Positions 48,544-55,767 of a stretch of DNA of 55,767 bases are shown in pieces. Under the pieces are notes generated by a model, which did not search any database, was not told where the DNA came from, and saw nothing but the letters and a program-made list of their open reading frames with translations. A program made the position numbers and the translations under genes. How positions within the stretch are numbered: the stretch's first letter is position 1; every line of letters starts with the position of its first letter. This stretch comes from an uncultured Pelagibacteraceae bacterium (lineage in GTDB: Bacteria > Pseudomonadota > Alphaproteobacteria > Pelagibacterales > AG-422-B15). Where the stretch lies: NCBI GenBank assembly GCA_902524285.1, contig CABZCR010000007.1:1-55767 (forward strand). The letters run 5' to 3'.

Positions 48544-49524
48544 TTATTTAGTCAAAGTCCCAACTATATGTGATACAATTTTGTATGGATCAGCATTCGA
48601 TGCTGGCCTTCTATCTTCAAGATACCCATTCCAATTATGTTCAACAGTATAAACTGGAATACGTATACTAGCACCTCTATCACTTACACCATATGAAAAT
48701 TTATCGATACTTTGTGTCTCGTGAAGTCCAGTAAGCCTCATATTATTGTCAGATCCATAAGCCGCAATACCTTCTTCATGAACCTTTCCAAGTTTGTCGC
48801 ACATTGATGTAAATAATTCTTCTGATCCAGAAGATCTCATTTGTTCATTAGAAAAATTAGTGTGCATACCAGAACCGTTCCAATCACCAGTTTTTGGTTT
48901 TGGGTGAAAGTTCACTCCAACGCCGTGTTCCTCAGCAGTTTTCATGAGTAAATATCTGCTTACCCATAAATCATCAGCTGCTTTAATACCTTTTCCAAAG
49001 CATTGATATTCCCATTGGCCAAGTGCAACTTCTGCATTAGTTCCAGTAAGCGTAATCCCAAGATCTATACAAGCTTTTAGATGTGCATCTGATATGGCTC
49101 TTCCAACAACATTGCCCGCTCCAACACCACAATAAAATTCGCCTTGCTCTCTTGGCGTGCCATCTTCCCAGCCAAGTGGTTCACCAGTTTTAGCGTCAGT
49201 TAAAAAGAATTCTTGTTCAAAACCAAACCACCATTCGTCTGAAACAACTTCCGCTGCCGCAGCTCTAAAGTTTGATGGATGAGTTGTATGGTCTGCAGCC
49301 TGTACCTGTGTCATTACTATATCGTGTCCATTTGGATTAGAATAAGTTTGAACAGGAAGAAGAAGACAGTCTGAGCTTCCTCCCTCTGCTTGTTGAGTAG
49401 ATGAACCATCAAATGACCAGTCCGGTGCTGATTTTTCTTCGGTTGCTTTTACTTTACTTCTCATAAAAGGCTCTGGCGTATAACCATCGAGCCATATGTA
49501 TTCATAAGTTTTCATATCTGACAT
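48544..49524 (-). CDS. glnII: Glutamine synthetase type II (eukaryotic-like)
   Basis: This is a second, structurally different glutamine synthetase, 326 aa. GSII hallmarks are EYIWLDGYTPEPFMRSK, WSFDGSSTQQAEGGSSDC, EQEFFL, and TGLHETQSIDKFSYGVSDRGASIRIP. GSII lacks the adenylylation site, so it would stay active when GSI is switched off. A strong Shine-Dalgarno (GGGAGA) precedes the ATG. It sits between glnB and glnA with 21-nt gaps on both sides. Bacterial GSII is known from rhizobia and actinobacteria, usually at a separate locus. Confidence 0.94.
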   Translation of the reverse strand: MSDMKTYEYIWLDGYTPEPFMRSKVKATEEKSAPDWSFDGSSTQQAEGGSSDCLLLPVQTYSNPNGHDIVMTQVQAADHTTHPSNFRAAAAEVVSDEWWFGFEQEFFLTDAKTGEPLGWEDGTPREQGEFYCGVGAGNVVGRAISDAHLKACIDLGITLTGTNAEVALGQWEYQCFGKGIKAADDLWVSRYLLMKTAEEHGVGVNFHPKPKTGDWNGSGMHTNFSNEQMRSSGSEELFTSMCDKLGKVHEEGIAAYGSDNNMRLTGLHETQSIDKFSYGVSDRGASIRIPVYTVEHNWNGYLEDRRPASNADPYKIVSHIVGTLTK

Positions 49525-49545
49525 TAATTTCTCCCTGAATTAAGT

Positions 49546-49881
49546 TTATAATGCGTCCGAACCAGTCTCGCCTGTACGAATTCTCATAACTGTTTCAATG
49601 TTAGAAACAAATATTTTACCATCACCAATACGATTTGTGTTTGCTGAAGCTCTAATCGCCTCGACGGCCGTATCGACAAGATCATCTTGTAAGATTATTT
49701 CTAATCTAATTTTCGGAAGAAAATCACCATATTCAACACCAGTGTTAACTTCAGTAAAACCTCTTTGCCTACCTAAGCCTTTGGCTTCAGATATAGTGAT
49801 CCCACGCACCCCAACTTTTTCAAGTGCTTCTTTTACATCATCTATCTTAAATGGCTTTATGACAGCTTCGATTTTTTTCAT
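49546..49881 (-). CDS. glnB: Nitrogen regulatory protein P-II with shortened T-loop
   Basis: This 111-aa trimeric signal protein reports 2-oxoglutarate, ATP/ADP and glutamine status. It opens MKKIEAVIKPFKIDDVKEAL. The T-loop keeps the uridylylation residue Tyr51 (GVEY), but the canonical Y-x-x-D-F-L-P-K is Y-G-D-F-L-P-K here, one residue shorter. The C-terminal signature motif reads RIGDGKIFVSNIETVMRIRTGE, as expected. It heads the glnB-glnII-glnA operon and is divergent from the NAD(P)HX repair gene with 172 nt between. Confidence 0.94.
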   Translation of the reverse strand: MKKIEAVIKPFKIDDVKEALEKVGVRGITISEAKGLGRQRGFTEVNTGVEYGDFLPKIRLEIILQDDLVDTAVEAIRASANTNRIGDGKIFVSNIETVMRIRTGETGSDAL

Positions 49882-50053
49882 TATGAGTTAACTCTTAAGT
49901 TTTATACATTAATTTTCTGAAAGAAGTTAAAATTAATGATAGAATGTATATATAATGTTTTTATGCCAAATTGACATATAGATTTAATTATAAGTAGAGG
50001 TAAATTTTACATATCTTTATTTAAAACATGCACTTATAGGCGATTTCTAATAA

Positions 50054-51541
50054 ATGACTCAATACATCCTTAGTAATAAAGAAATGGCAAAGGCTGACCT
50101 TTTAACTATTGAATCTGGTATTTCTAGTTTGGATCTGATGTTTAACGCAGGAAAGAAAGTTTTCAATAATCTTCCTGTTCAAAGAGGTAAAAGGGCGCTC
50201 TTTATATGTGGTCCGGGAAATAACGGTGGCGATGGCTATGTTGCAGCTGACCTTCTTTTAAAGCAAGGTATGGAAATTGATATTTATTGCCCCATTAGTA
50301 AAGCCAAGGAAAGTAATGACAATTTATATTATAAGCAAAAACTTAATAAATCATTATTTGTCACTAAAATTAAAAGTTTATCAAATTATTGTTATGTAGT
50401 TGATGCTTTGTTTGGTACAGGGTTATCAAGGACAATGTCAAATGATTTAAGTTCCTTAGTTCATAATATTAATCAATCTAAATTAGATGTTTACTCTGTA
50501 GATATTCCATCTGGCATTAATGGCGATACATCTGCTGTTCTTGGAGAAGCTTTTAAAGCTTCAAAAACAATTACTTTTTTTAATAAAAAAAAATGTCATT
50601 ATTTGTATCCTGGTAAAAAATATTGTGGAGAAATAGTAGTTGAGGATATTGGAATTAAAAATAATGTATTTGATAAAATCATGCCAAATATAAAAAAAAA
50701 TGATCCATCATTATGGATTAAAAATTTTCCATTTCCAGTTTCGAGCGATCATAAATATTCAAGAGGAATGCTTGTAATTAATACTGGTCCTCAATTTCAA
50801 ACTGGAGCAGCTCGATTAGCTGGTCGATCAGCTATGCGCGTTGGGGCAGGAGCAGTAACAATGGTCTGCGACAAAGAAACAGCAAAAATATTAGAACCAC
50901 AAATCTCTGTTGAATTACTATCAGTGATAAAAGAAAAAAACGATTTTCAAAAACTTTTAAAAGACAAAAGAGTTTCAAGTGTTCTCATAGGCCCAGGAAA
51001 TGGAGTAAACGATGAAACGAAAGCAAGAACTTTAATGGCACTAGCTTTTGTGGATCATTGTGTAATTGATGCAGACGCAATTACATGTTTTGAAAATAAT
51101 CCAGAAGAATTATTCATAGATACTTATCCGCATACAATACTCACGCCTCATGAGGGTGAATTTAAAAGACTATTTGGTGAAGGTATCGCGTTAATGGATG
51201 ATAAAGTGCTCAAGTGTGTTGAAGCAGCCAAATTAGCAGGAAGTATAGTTTTACTCAAAGGTGCTGATACAGTTATTGCTGACCCTGAAGGTAATGTTGT
51301 GATTAACGCAAGTGAAGCTCCATATTTAGCAACCGCAGGATCAGGAGATGTTCTTGCTGGAATCATTGCTTCACTTGTTGGAGATAATAAGATGAATGCC
51401 TTTGATGCGGCTTGCGCTGGAGCATATATTCACTCAAAGCTGGGAGAAATGATAGGTCCAGGACTTATAGCTGAGGATCTTATTGACAACATTCCTCTGA
51501 TGATTAAAAAGCTGCATTCGTATGTCAACGATATTAAATAA
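50054..51541 (+). CDS. nnr: Bifunctional NAD(P)H-hydrate epimerase/dehydratase
   Basis: This enzyme repairs hydrated, damaged NADH and NADPH. It is 495 aa. The N-terminal YjeF-type epimerase domain (about 1-210) has GPGNNGGDGYVAADLL and DALFGTGLSR. The C-terminal ribokinase-like ADP-dependent dehydratase domain (about 225-490) has IGPGNGVN, DADAI, LTPHEGEFKRLFG and GSGDVLAGIIA. Neighbourhood with glnB is common in alphaproteobacteria. Its end overlaps the following esterase gene by 20 nt. Confidence 0.94.
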   Translation: MTQYILSNKEMAKADLLTIESGISSLDLMFNAGKKVFNNLPVQRGKRALFICGPGNNGGDGYVAADLLLKQGMEIDIYCPISKAKESNDNLYYKQKLNKSLFVTKIKSLSNYCYVVDALFGTGLSRTMSNDLSSLVHNINQSKLDVYSVDIPSGINGDTSAVLGEAFKASKTITFFNKKKCHYLYPGKKYCGEIVVEDIGIKNNVFDKIMPNIKKNDPSLWIKNFPFPVSSDHKYSRGMLVINTGPQFQTGAARLAGRSAMRVGAGAVTMVCDKETAKILEPQISVELLSVIKEKNDFQKLLKDKRVSSVLIGPGNGVNDETKARTLMALAFVDHCVIDADAITCFENNPEELFIDTYPHTILTPHEGEFKRLFGEGIALMDDKVLKCVEAAKLAGSIVLLKGADTVIADPEGNVVINASEAPYLATAGSGDVLAGIIASLVGDNKMNAFDAACAGAYIHSKLGEMIGPGLIAEDLIDNIPLMIKKLHSYVNDIK

Positions 51542-53408
51542 AATAATTGTAGCCTTAGTTTTTCTTATGCTTCTGCTAGTTAGCACACTTTATGCAGAAG
51601 AGTCATACATTTTTAAAACAAATAAAACTGAATTTATTGGTTCGGTAGCAAAAGAAAAGGGAGATAAAAAGACAATTTCCTTTGTTGGAATTCCCTTTGC
51701 AAAGCCTCCAGTAGGTGACCTGAGATGGAAAGCTCCCAGGGAATTAGATGGCTATCCTGAAACATTTAAAGCAACCACTCTACCGAATAGGTGTATGCAA
51801 GTTAGTAACTTTTATGATTCAATGGATGGCATTGAGGGTGAGTCAATCATAGGTTCAGAAGATTGTTTGTATTTAAATATATATCTTTCTGAAAAAGCAT
51901 ATAAGAGCAAAGAGAAGCTGCCAGTTGTTTTTTGGATTCATGGTGGCGGCAATACCTGGGGATATTCAGCTTCAAATATATTTACATCAGGTGATTTTAT
52001 TTTAGATCACGACGTAATATTAGTCACAACAAACTACAGGCTTGGGCCTTTTGGATGGTTTGCGTACAGCGGGTTAAATCAAGACTCAGAAAACCCTTTA
52101 GATAGTACTGCTAATTTTGGAACATTAGATATTATAAAATCCCTTGAATGGGTGAATAAATATATTTCCTTTTTTAATGGTGATCCAGAGAACATAACAA
52201 TTTTTGGCGAGTCTGCTGGAGCTCGAAATGTGATTTCTCTTATGTCTTCACCATTAAGCAAAGATTTGTTTCAAAGGGGTATTTCGCAAAGTGGCTATCT
52301 TGGATCAGACTCACTTGAATACTCTGAAAACAATGAAAGGGCTGGTTCTTTGAGTTTATTAAAACACCTTATTAAATCTGAAAATCCAAATATTGCTGAT
52401 GAAGAACTTTCTAGTTTTATGGGCAATAAATTTCTGTCCAAAGAATTTTTAAGATCAGCAAATGCAAACGATATAATTTCTTATTATCGGGTGAGAAATG
52501 ATACTGGTGGATTAATAGACGTTCCAAATGTAATCCCAGACGGTGTTGTTATTCCAATGAAAGGTATATACGGGGTATATCGTGATGGCGAAATGCACGA
52601 TAAACCCATGATATTTGGTTCTACAAGAGATGAAGACAAACTTTTTATGTTCGCAAATGATGCATTCGTTGAAAGACCTCTTGCTTTTCTTAGACCTGTT
52701 TCCGAATATTTCGATTTATACGTAAAGCCAAAAGATCCAAAATTCTATGATGTATATGCAAGATACATGGCAGAATCATGGAAATATGGTGCAGTAGATC
52801 TCCCGTCCGACTTCACATCTTTAAATAAGAGTTCGAATGTATACGCATATAGATTTGATTGGGATGAGCAAAACAGTGACTTAGGTTTAGATCAGATAAT
52901 TGGCTTTAATATTCCAGGTGTGAATATAAATCTTGATTTGCCGAGGTTATTAGGTGCTGGACACGCAATGGAATTAGCTTTTATTTTTAAGTCTGGCGGT
53001 TTATTGGGTGAGAGTTTTGATGCGATTAATGACATAATGTATGACGAAGATAACAGAGAGACAGATTTAGATTTGGCAACAAAAATGGGAAAGTACTGGG
53101 TAAATTTTGCATATGATGGAAATCCAAATTCTATACCCTATGATGTAAATACAGAATGGATGCCTTGGGATGCCAAGAAAGGGAATGAGAGGTTCATAGT
53201 TTTTGATTCAGTAAATGATAAAGGTATTGCAATGTTTAATAATACTTTATCGGCTAATTCAATTCTTCAGGGGATATCAAGTGAGAGCATAACTGTTGAT
53301 CAAAAGTGCTATATAATTGATAAAATGTTTAATAGAACAACTCTTACTGACGAGGAAGTGGATGAAATTTACAGAACCTTTATGAGCGGTAAGTGCACTA
53401 GAGCCTAA
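51522..53408 (+). CDS. Secreted type-B carboxylesterase
   Basis: This 628-aa alpha/beta hydrolase has a Sec signal peptide (about residues 1-25). The nucleophile is Ser231 in FGESAGA, the oxyanion loop is WIHGGGNTWG, and His481 in GAGHAMELAF is the likely catalytic histidine. The IPFAKPPVGDLRWKAP segment and EDCLYLNIY are classic for the carboxylesterase/cholinesterase family (PnbA-like). It would hydrolyse esters in the periplasm or outside the cell. The start overlaps the nnr gene by 20 nt, which is unusual but gives a proper signal peptide. Its 3' end shares CTAA with a convergent small gene. Confidence 0.92.
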   Translation: MSTILNKIIVALVFLMLLLVSTLYAEESYIFKTNKTEFIGSVAKEKGDKKTISFVGIPFAKPPVGDLRWKAPRELDGYPETFKATTLPNRCMQVSNFYDSMDGIEGESIIGSEDCLYLNIYLSEKAYKSKEKLPVVFWIHGGGNTWGYSASNIFTSGDFILDHDVILVTTNYRLGPFGWFAYSGLNQDSENPLDSTANFGTLDIIKSLEWVNKYISFFNGDPENITIFGESAGARNVISLMSSPLSKDLFQRGISQSGYLGSDSLEYSENNERAGSLSLLKHLIKSENPNIADEELSSFMGNKFLSKEFLRSANANDIISYYRVRNDTGGLIDVPNVIPDGVVIPMKGIYGVYRDGEMHDKPMIFGSTRDEDKLFMFANDAFVERPLAFLRPVSEYFDLYVKPKDPKFYDVYARYMAESWKYGAVDLPSDFTSLNKSSNVYAYRFDWDEQNSDLGLDQIIGFNIPGVNINLDLPRLLGAGHAMELAFIFKSGGLLGESFDAINDIMYDEDNRETDLDLATKMGKYWVNFAYDGNPNSIPYDVNTEWMPWDAKKGNERFIVFDSVNDKGIAMFNNTLSANSILQGISSESITVDQKCYIIDKMFNRTTLTDEEVDEIYRTFMSGKCTRA

Positions 53409-53623
53409 ATTTTATTTAGCTCAACTTTATAGTCATCAACGATAGTTATTTCCTGAATACCATCGATGTGCATCTTAAATTTCTTATATTCTTCTTTTTC
53501 TTTCACTTTTTTTCGAGCTTCTTTTTCATCTTTTGCACAGATAAAGATATTAGTGTGTCCTTCGTAAAAGCCATCTGAAATATTACGATCATAAAAACCT
53601 GTATGGACTTGAAACAATTTCAT
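53405..53623 (-). CDS. Small conserved protein, DUF1543-like
   Basis: This 72-aa product reads MKLFQVHTGFYDRN..., then EGHTNIFICAKDEKEARKKV, and ends MHIDGIQEITIVDDYKVEL. The layout (MKLF start, a central phenylalanine-valine type strand, then an ID/DGxxEIxxVDxYKVxL ending) resembles the DUF1543 family of unknown function. It is cytoplasmic by appearance. It overlaps the esterase tail by 4 nt and is divergent from a 44-codon zinc-ribbon gene only 19 nt away. Confidence 0.65.
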   Translation of the reverse strand: MKLFQVHTGFYDRNISDGFYEGHTNIFICAKDEKEARKKVKEKEEYKKFKMHIDGIQEITIVDDYKVELNKI

Positions 53624-53642
53624 ATTATTTAATAATTAGATC

Positions 53643-53777
53643 ATGAAAAAAGAAAACTTGCCATCTAAAATATGCCCAGTTTGTAATCGCCCTTTCAACT
53701 GGAGAAAAAAATGGAGATTGAACTGGGACAGAGTAATATACTGTTCAAAAAAGTGCGCCGGAATAAAAAAGGCTTAA
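53643..53777 (+). CDS. DUF2256 mini-protein with Cys-pair zinc ribbon
   Basis: This 44-aa protein was found by reading the frame directly; it is too short for common length cut-offs. It has one CxxC pair (ICPVCNRPF) and a second Cys pair (YCSKKCAG) around a WRKKWRLNWDRV core, the DUF2256 pattern, so it probably binds zinc. The family is of unknown role and often lies near cryptochrome/photolyase genes, none of which is in this window. It overlaps the next convergent gene in TTAA. Confidence 0.85.
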   Translation: MKKENLPSKICPVCNRPFNWRKKWRLNWDRVIYCSKKCAGIKKA

Positions 53778-54715
53778 ACGATATTTCTTTTTCTGCCTTT
53801 ATAAAAAGAATTTATATTTTTTATTAATTGATTGATTGCTTCTTGCAAGGTTTCATTTGATGCCCATGCAGTATGGGGTGTCCAAATGAAATTTGATTTC
53901 TTTAACATTCTATAATAAGCGTGAGACTTTTTTGGAGGTTCACTAGTTGTGACATCAATTCCAGCTCCTGCAATGATTTTTTGTTTTAATGCTTTTGCTA
54001 GATCATTTTCATTAACTACACCACCCCTGGCAGTATTAATTAAGATCATATTTTTTTTCATTATTTTTAATTCTTTAATTGTTATCAGGTTTTTTGTTTT
54101 CTCATTCAAGGGACAATGAATAGATAAGTAGTCCAGAGATGATAAGAATTTTAAGAATTTAGTTTTTTTATAATTTCTTACTGAAAAATAATTAATATTC
54201 ATTCCAAATGCTTTAGCTATTCTGCCAACTTTCATACCGATTGAACCTTTTCCAATTACGCCCAATGTTTTGCCATGTAGGTCATTTATTTCTCTGCTAA
54301 GTAATGCAAATACTTTTCTTTTTTGCCAAAGTTTCTTGTTTATATCTTTCTCGAGACCTTTAATATTCTTAGAAAGCGCAAGCATGAGGGTTAAAACGTG
54401 TTCAGCAACCGAGATAGAAGCGTAGTCTCTTAGATTGCATATGGATATGTTATGTTTTTTGCAGTACTCTAAGTCTATTATATTCGTTCCTGTTGCAGTT
54501 ATCGCAATTAGTTCTAAATTTTTTGCACTAGATAAATTATCTCTATTCAGTTCAATTTTATTGGTAACAATTATATGTGCTTTCTTAATCCTTTTTTTGA
54601 CTTCTTTTACCTTTGTAAAATTATGGTTTTTCCACTTATGATTAAAATCAAGTTTTGGAAATAAAATATTAGACGGAAAAGTGGATCTATCTAAAAATAC
54701 AATATTTTTTCTCAT
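53774..54715 (-). CDS. D-2-hydroxyacid dehydrogenase (glycerate dehydrogenase-like)
   Basis: This NAD-dependent oxidoreductase is 313 aa. The nucleotide-binding motif is GVIGKGSIG, and the catalytic triad is visible: Arg in INTARGG, Glu in TSEPP and His in TPHTAW. It resembles glycerate/hydroxypyruvate reductases, but the 2-hydroxyacid used is uncertain. The N-terminal domain is lysine-rich and AT-biased. It is divergent from tRNA-Leu. Confidence 0.88.
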   Translation of the reverse strand: MRKNIVFLDRSTFPSNILFPKLDFNHKWKNHNFTKVKEVKKRIKKAHIIVTNKIELNRDNLSSAKNLELIAITATGTNIIDLEYCKKHNISICNLRDYASISVAEHVLTLMLALSKNIKGLEKDINKKLWQKRKVFALLSREINDLHGKTLGVIGKGSIGMKVGRIAKAFGMNINYFSVRNYKKTKFLKFLSSLDYLSIHCPLNEKTKNLITIKELKIMKKNMILINTARGGVVNENDLAKALKQKIIAGAGIDVTTSEPPKKSHAYYRMLKKSNFIWTPHTAWASNETLQEAINQLIKNINSFYKGRKRNIV

Positions 54716-54801
54716 AATTAATGGTCAAAACTATAGCATCAAATTTAAATATTTTACTGTATTCATCTAAAAAATAGTCTATTTTGCATTTTCTATTAAT
54801 C

Positions 54802-54886
54802 GCGGATATGGTGGAATTGGTAGACACGCTGGTTTTAGGTACCAGTGAGGTAACTCATGGGGGTTCGAGTCCCTCTATCCGCACCA
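54802..54886 (+). tRNA. tRNA-Leu (anticodon UAG)
   Basis: A full cloverleaf is seen: acceptor GCGGATA pairs with TATCCGC, the anticodon stem CTGGT/ACCAG encloses loop TTTAGGT giving anticodon TAG (reads CUA and other CUN), a long variable arm follows as in class II tRNAs, and the T-arm is GGGGGTTCGAGTCCCTC. The CCA end is encoded. Its place directly before tig is typical of alphaproteobacteria. Confidence 0.96.
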
Positions 54887-54907
54887 AAATGTTAGTAAGA
54901 AGATAAT

Positions 54908-55767
54908 ATGAGTTATAAAGAAGTATTAAATAAGGGTTTGAAGAGAGCTTATGAGTTCACAATTGCATCTGCAGATTTTAACACAAAGCTAGAGTCAAAA
55001 ATTGAGGAAGTAAAAAAATCGGTAAAAATTGATGGCTTTAGACCAGGTAAAGTTCCAAATAATATCATTATGCAAAAACATGGTGATGCGATTAACAATG
55101 AAGTTTTGAATGCTGTAATAAATGAAAATGTCTCTAAAATAATACAAGAAGGAAAGCATCGTCCCGTTTCTCAACCGAAGGTTGATTACAAAGATAAGGA
55201 ACAAGAAAAAAAAGATGTTGATAAAACGTTTAAAATTGAGTTTGAAGTTTTTCCAGAAATAAAATTAGCCGACTTTACTAAAATCGAAATCGAGTCAACT
55301 TCGGTAAAGCTTGATAAAAAAGAAATTGATAAACGAATAGACTTAATTGCCAAATCTCAAAGAACATATAAGGAGCAAGTTAGTGATTATAAAGCTAAGA
55401 AAGAGGACTCTGTCTTATTAGATTATGAAGGAACCATCGATGGCAAGAATTTTGATGGAGGTAAGGCAGAAAGTCAGACAATTGTAATTGGCTCTGGACG
55501 ATATATAAAGGATTTAGAAGATGGCCTTGTGGGTCTAAAGAGTGGAGACAGCAAAAAGATAAACGTCAAGTTTCCTGCAGATTATTCAGCAAAAGAGTTA
55601 CAAAATGCTGATGCTGTGTTTGATTGTAATATTAAAAAAATAAGTTCACCCGTTGAGTCAAAAGTAGATGATGAATTAGCAAAATCAATGGGCGCAACTG
55701 ATTTAAAGGATTTAAAAAGTAAGGTCGAAAATCAAATGCAAAGTGAGTACTTAGATCTAACAAAAAA
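54908..55767 (+). CDS. tig: Trigger factor, N-terminal part (3' end outside window)
   Basis: This ribosome-bound chaperone starts at ATG 54908 and is open to the window edge (286 codons seen). The ribosome-docking signature is GFRPGKVP in the N-terminal domain (about residues 45-55). A peptidyl-prolyl isomerase (FKBP-like) domain follows at about residues 160-245 (KKEDSVLLDYEGTIDGKNFDGG, read in parts), and then the start of the C-terminal helical arms. clpP and clpX would be expected downstream. Confidence 0.95.
   Translation, partial: MSYKEVLNKGLKRAYEFTIASADFNTKLESKIEEVKKSVKIDGFRPGKVPNNIIMQKHGDAINNEVLNAVINENVSKIIQEGKHRPVSQPKVDYKDKEQEKKDVDKTFKIEFEVFPEIKLADFTKIEIESTSVKLDKKEIDKRIDLIAKSQRTYKEQVSDYKAKKEDSVLLDYEGTIDGKNFDGGKAESQTIVIGSGRYIKDLEDGLVGLKSGDSKKINVKFPADYSAKELQNADAVFDCNIKKISSPVESKVDDELAKSMGATDLKDLKSKVENQMQSEYLDLTK

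Noticed and set aside
49950-49970. Sigma-54 promoter for the glnB operon (TTGGCA on the minus strand)
   Set aside because: The -24-like GG is there, but the required GC at -12 is missing at the right distance.

Overview
The window looks like core chromosome from a streamlined, low-GC (about one third G+C by eye) marine-type alphaproteobacterium. Supporting signs are very short gene spacing, alphaproteobacterial gene orders (argS-[SPOR slot]-nagZ-scpA-scpB ... tatABC-serS-surE-yajC-secD-secF; ssb-gyrA-coaD-ppi-queA-tgt; tRNA-Leu-tig), and catabolic genes for taurine, methylated amines and polyamines. A SAR11/HIMB59/AEGEAN-169-like lineage is plausible, but I cannot place it from sequence alone. 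I saw no transposase, integrase, phage gene, CRISPR array or rRNA gene. No gene-free stretch exceeds 300 bases; the longest is 5650-5920.

Layout. 1-5649: organic sulfur, nitrogen and one-carbon use. It holds the 3' part of a dimethylglycine/sarcosine dehydrogenase-like gene, sulfoacetaldehyde acetyltransferase (xsc), a small SAM methyltransferase, alanine dehydrogenase and a short core-type methionine synthase. 5921-11366: a Pot-type (polyamine-like) ABC transporter followed by an agmatinase-family ureohydrolase. 11368-17868: xthA, dgt, argS, a tiny SPOR-protein remnant, nagZ, scpA and scpB. 17885-23400: an iron block placed inside the conserved scp/tat neighbourhood. It comprises a di-haem c-type protein, a Fur-box-preceded ferric-iron binding protein, a peroxiredoxin, a fused permease and an ATPase. 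23486-29734: protein export and envelope genes (tatABC, serS, surE, yajC, secDF). 29736-39826: a PuuD-like membrane protein, uvrA, ssb, gyrA, coaD, a cyclophilin, queA and tgt. 39827-47056: acyl-CoA and aldehyde metabolism surrounding parE. 47113-49881: nitrogen assimilation, an operon glnB-glnII-glnA with two unrelated glutamine synthetases. 50054-55767: the NAD(P)HX repair enzyme, a secreted type-B carboxylesterase, two small conserved genes (one only 44 codons), a D-2-hydroxyacid dehydrogenase, tRNA-Leu(UAG) and the 5' part of tig.

Most interesting signals. (i) The leader of the iron-block peroxiredoxin contains a 13-bp perfect inverted repeat. Its second arm can instead pair with the gene's own Shine-Dalgarno, which is the architecture of a two-state RNA switch. 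(ii) The queuosine enzyme Tgt lacks two of its four zinc ligands at exactly the canonical positions. (iii) All nine convergent gene junctions have gaps between -4 and +1 nt. (iv) The Pot-type permease PotC carries an extra membrane helix and an acidic, probably periplasmic tail. (v) P-II has a T-loop one residue short, and its operon encodes both GSI and GSII.
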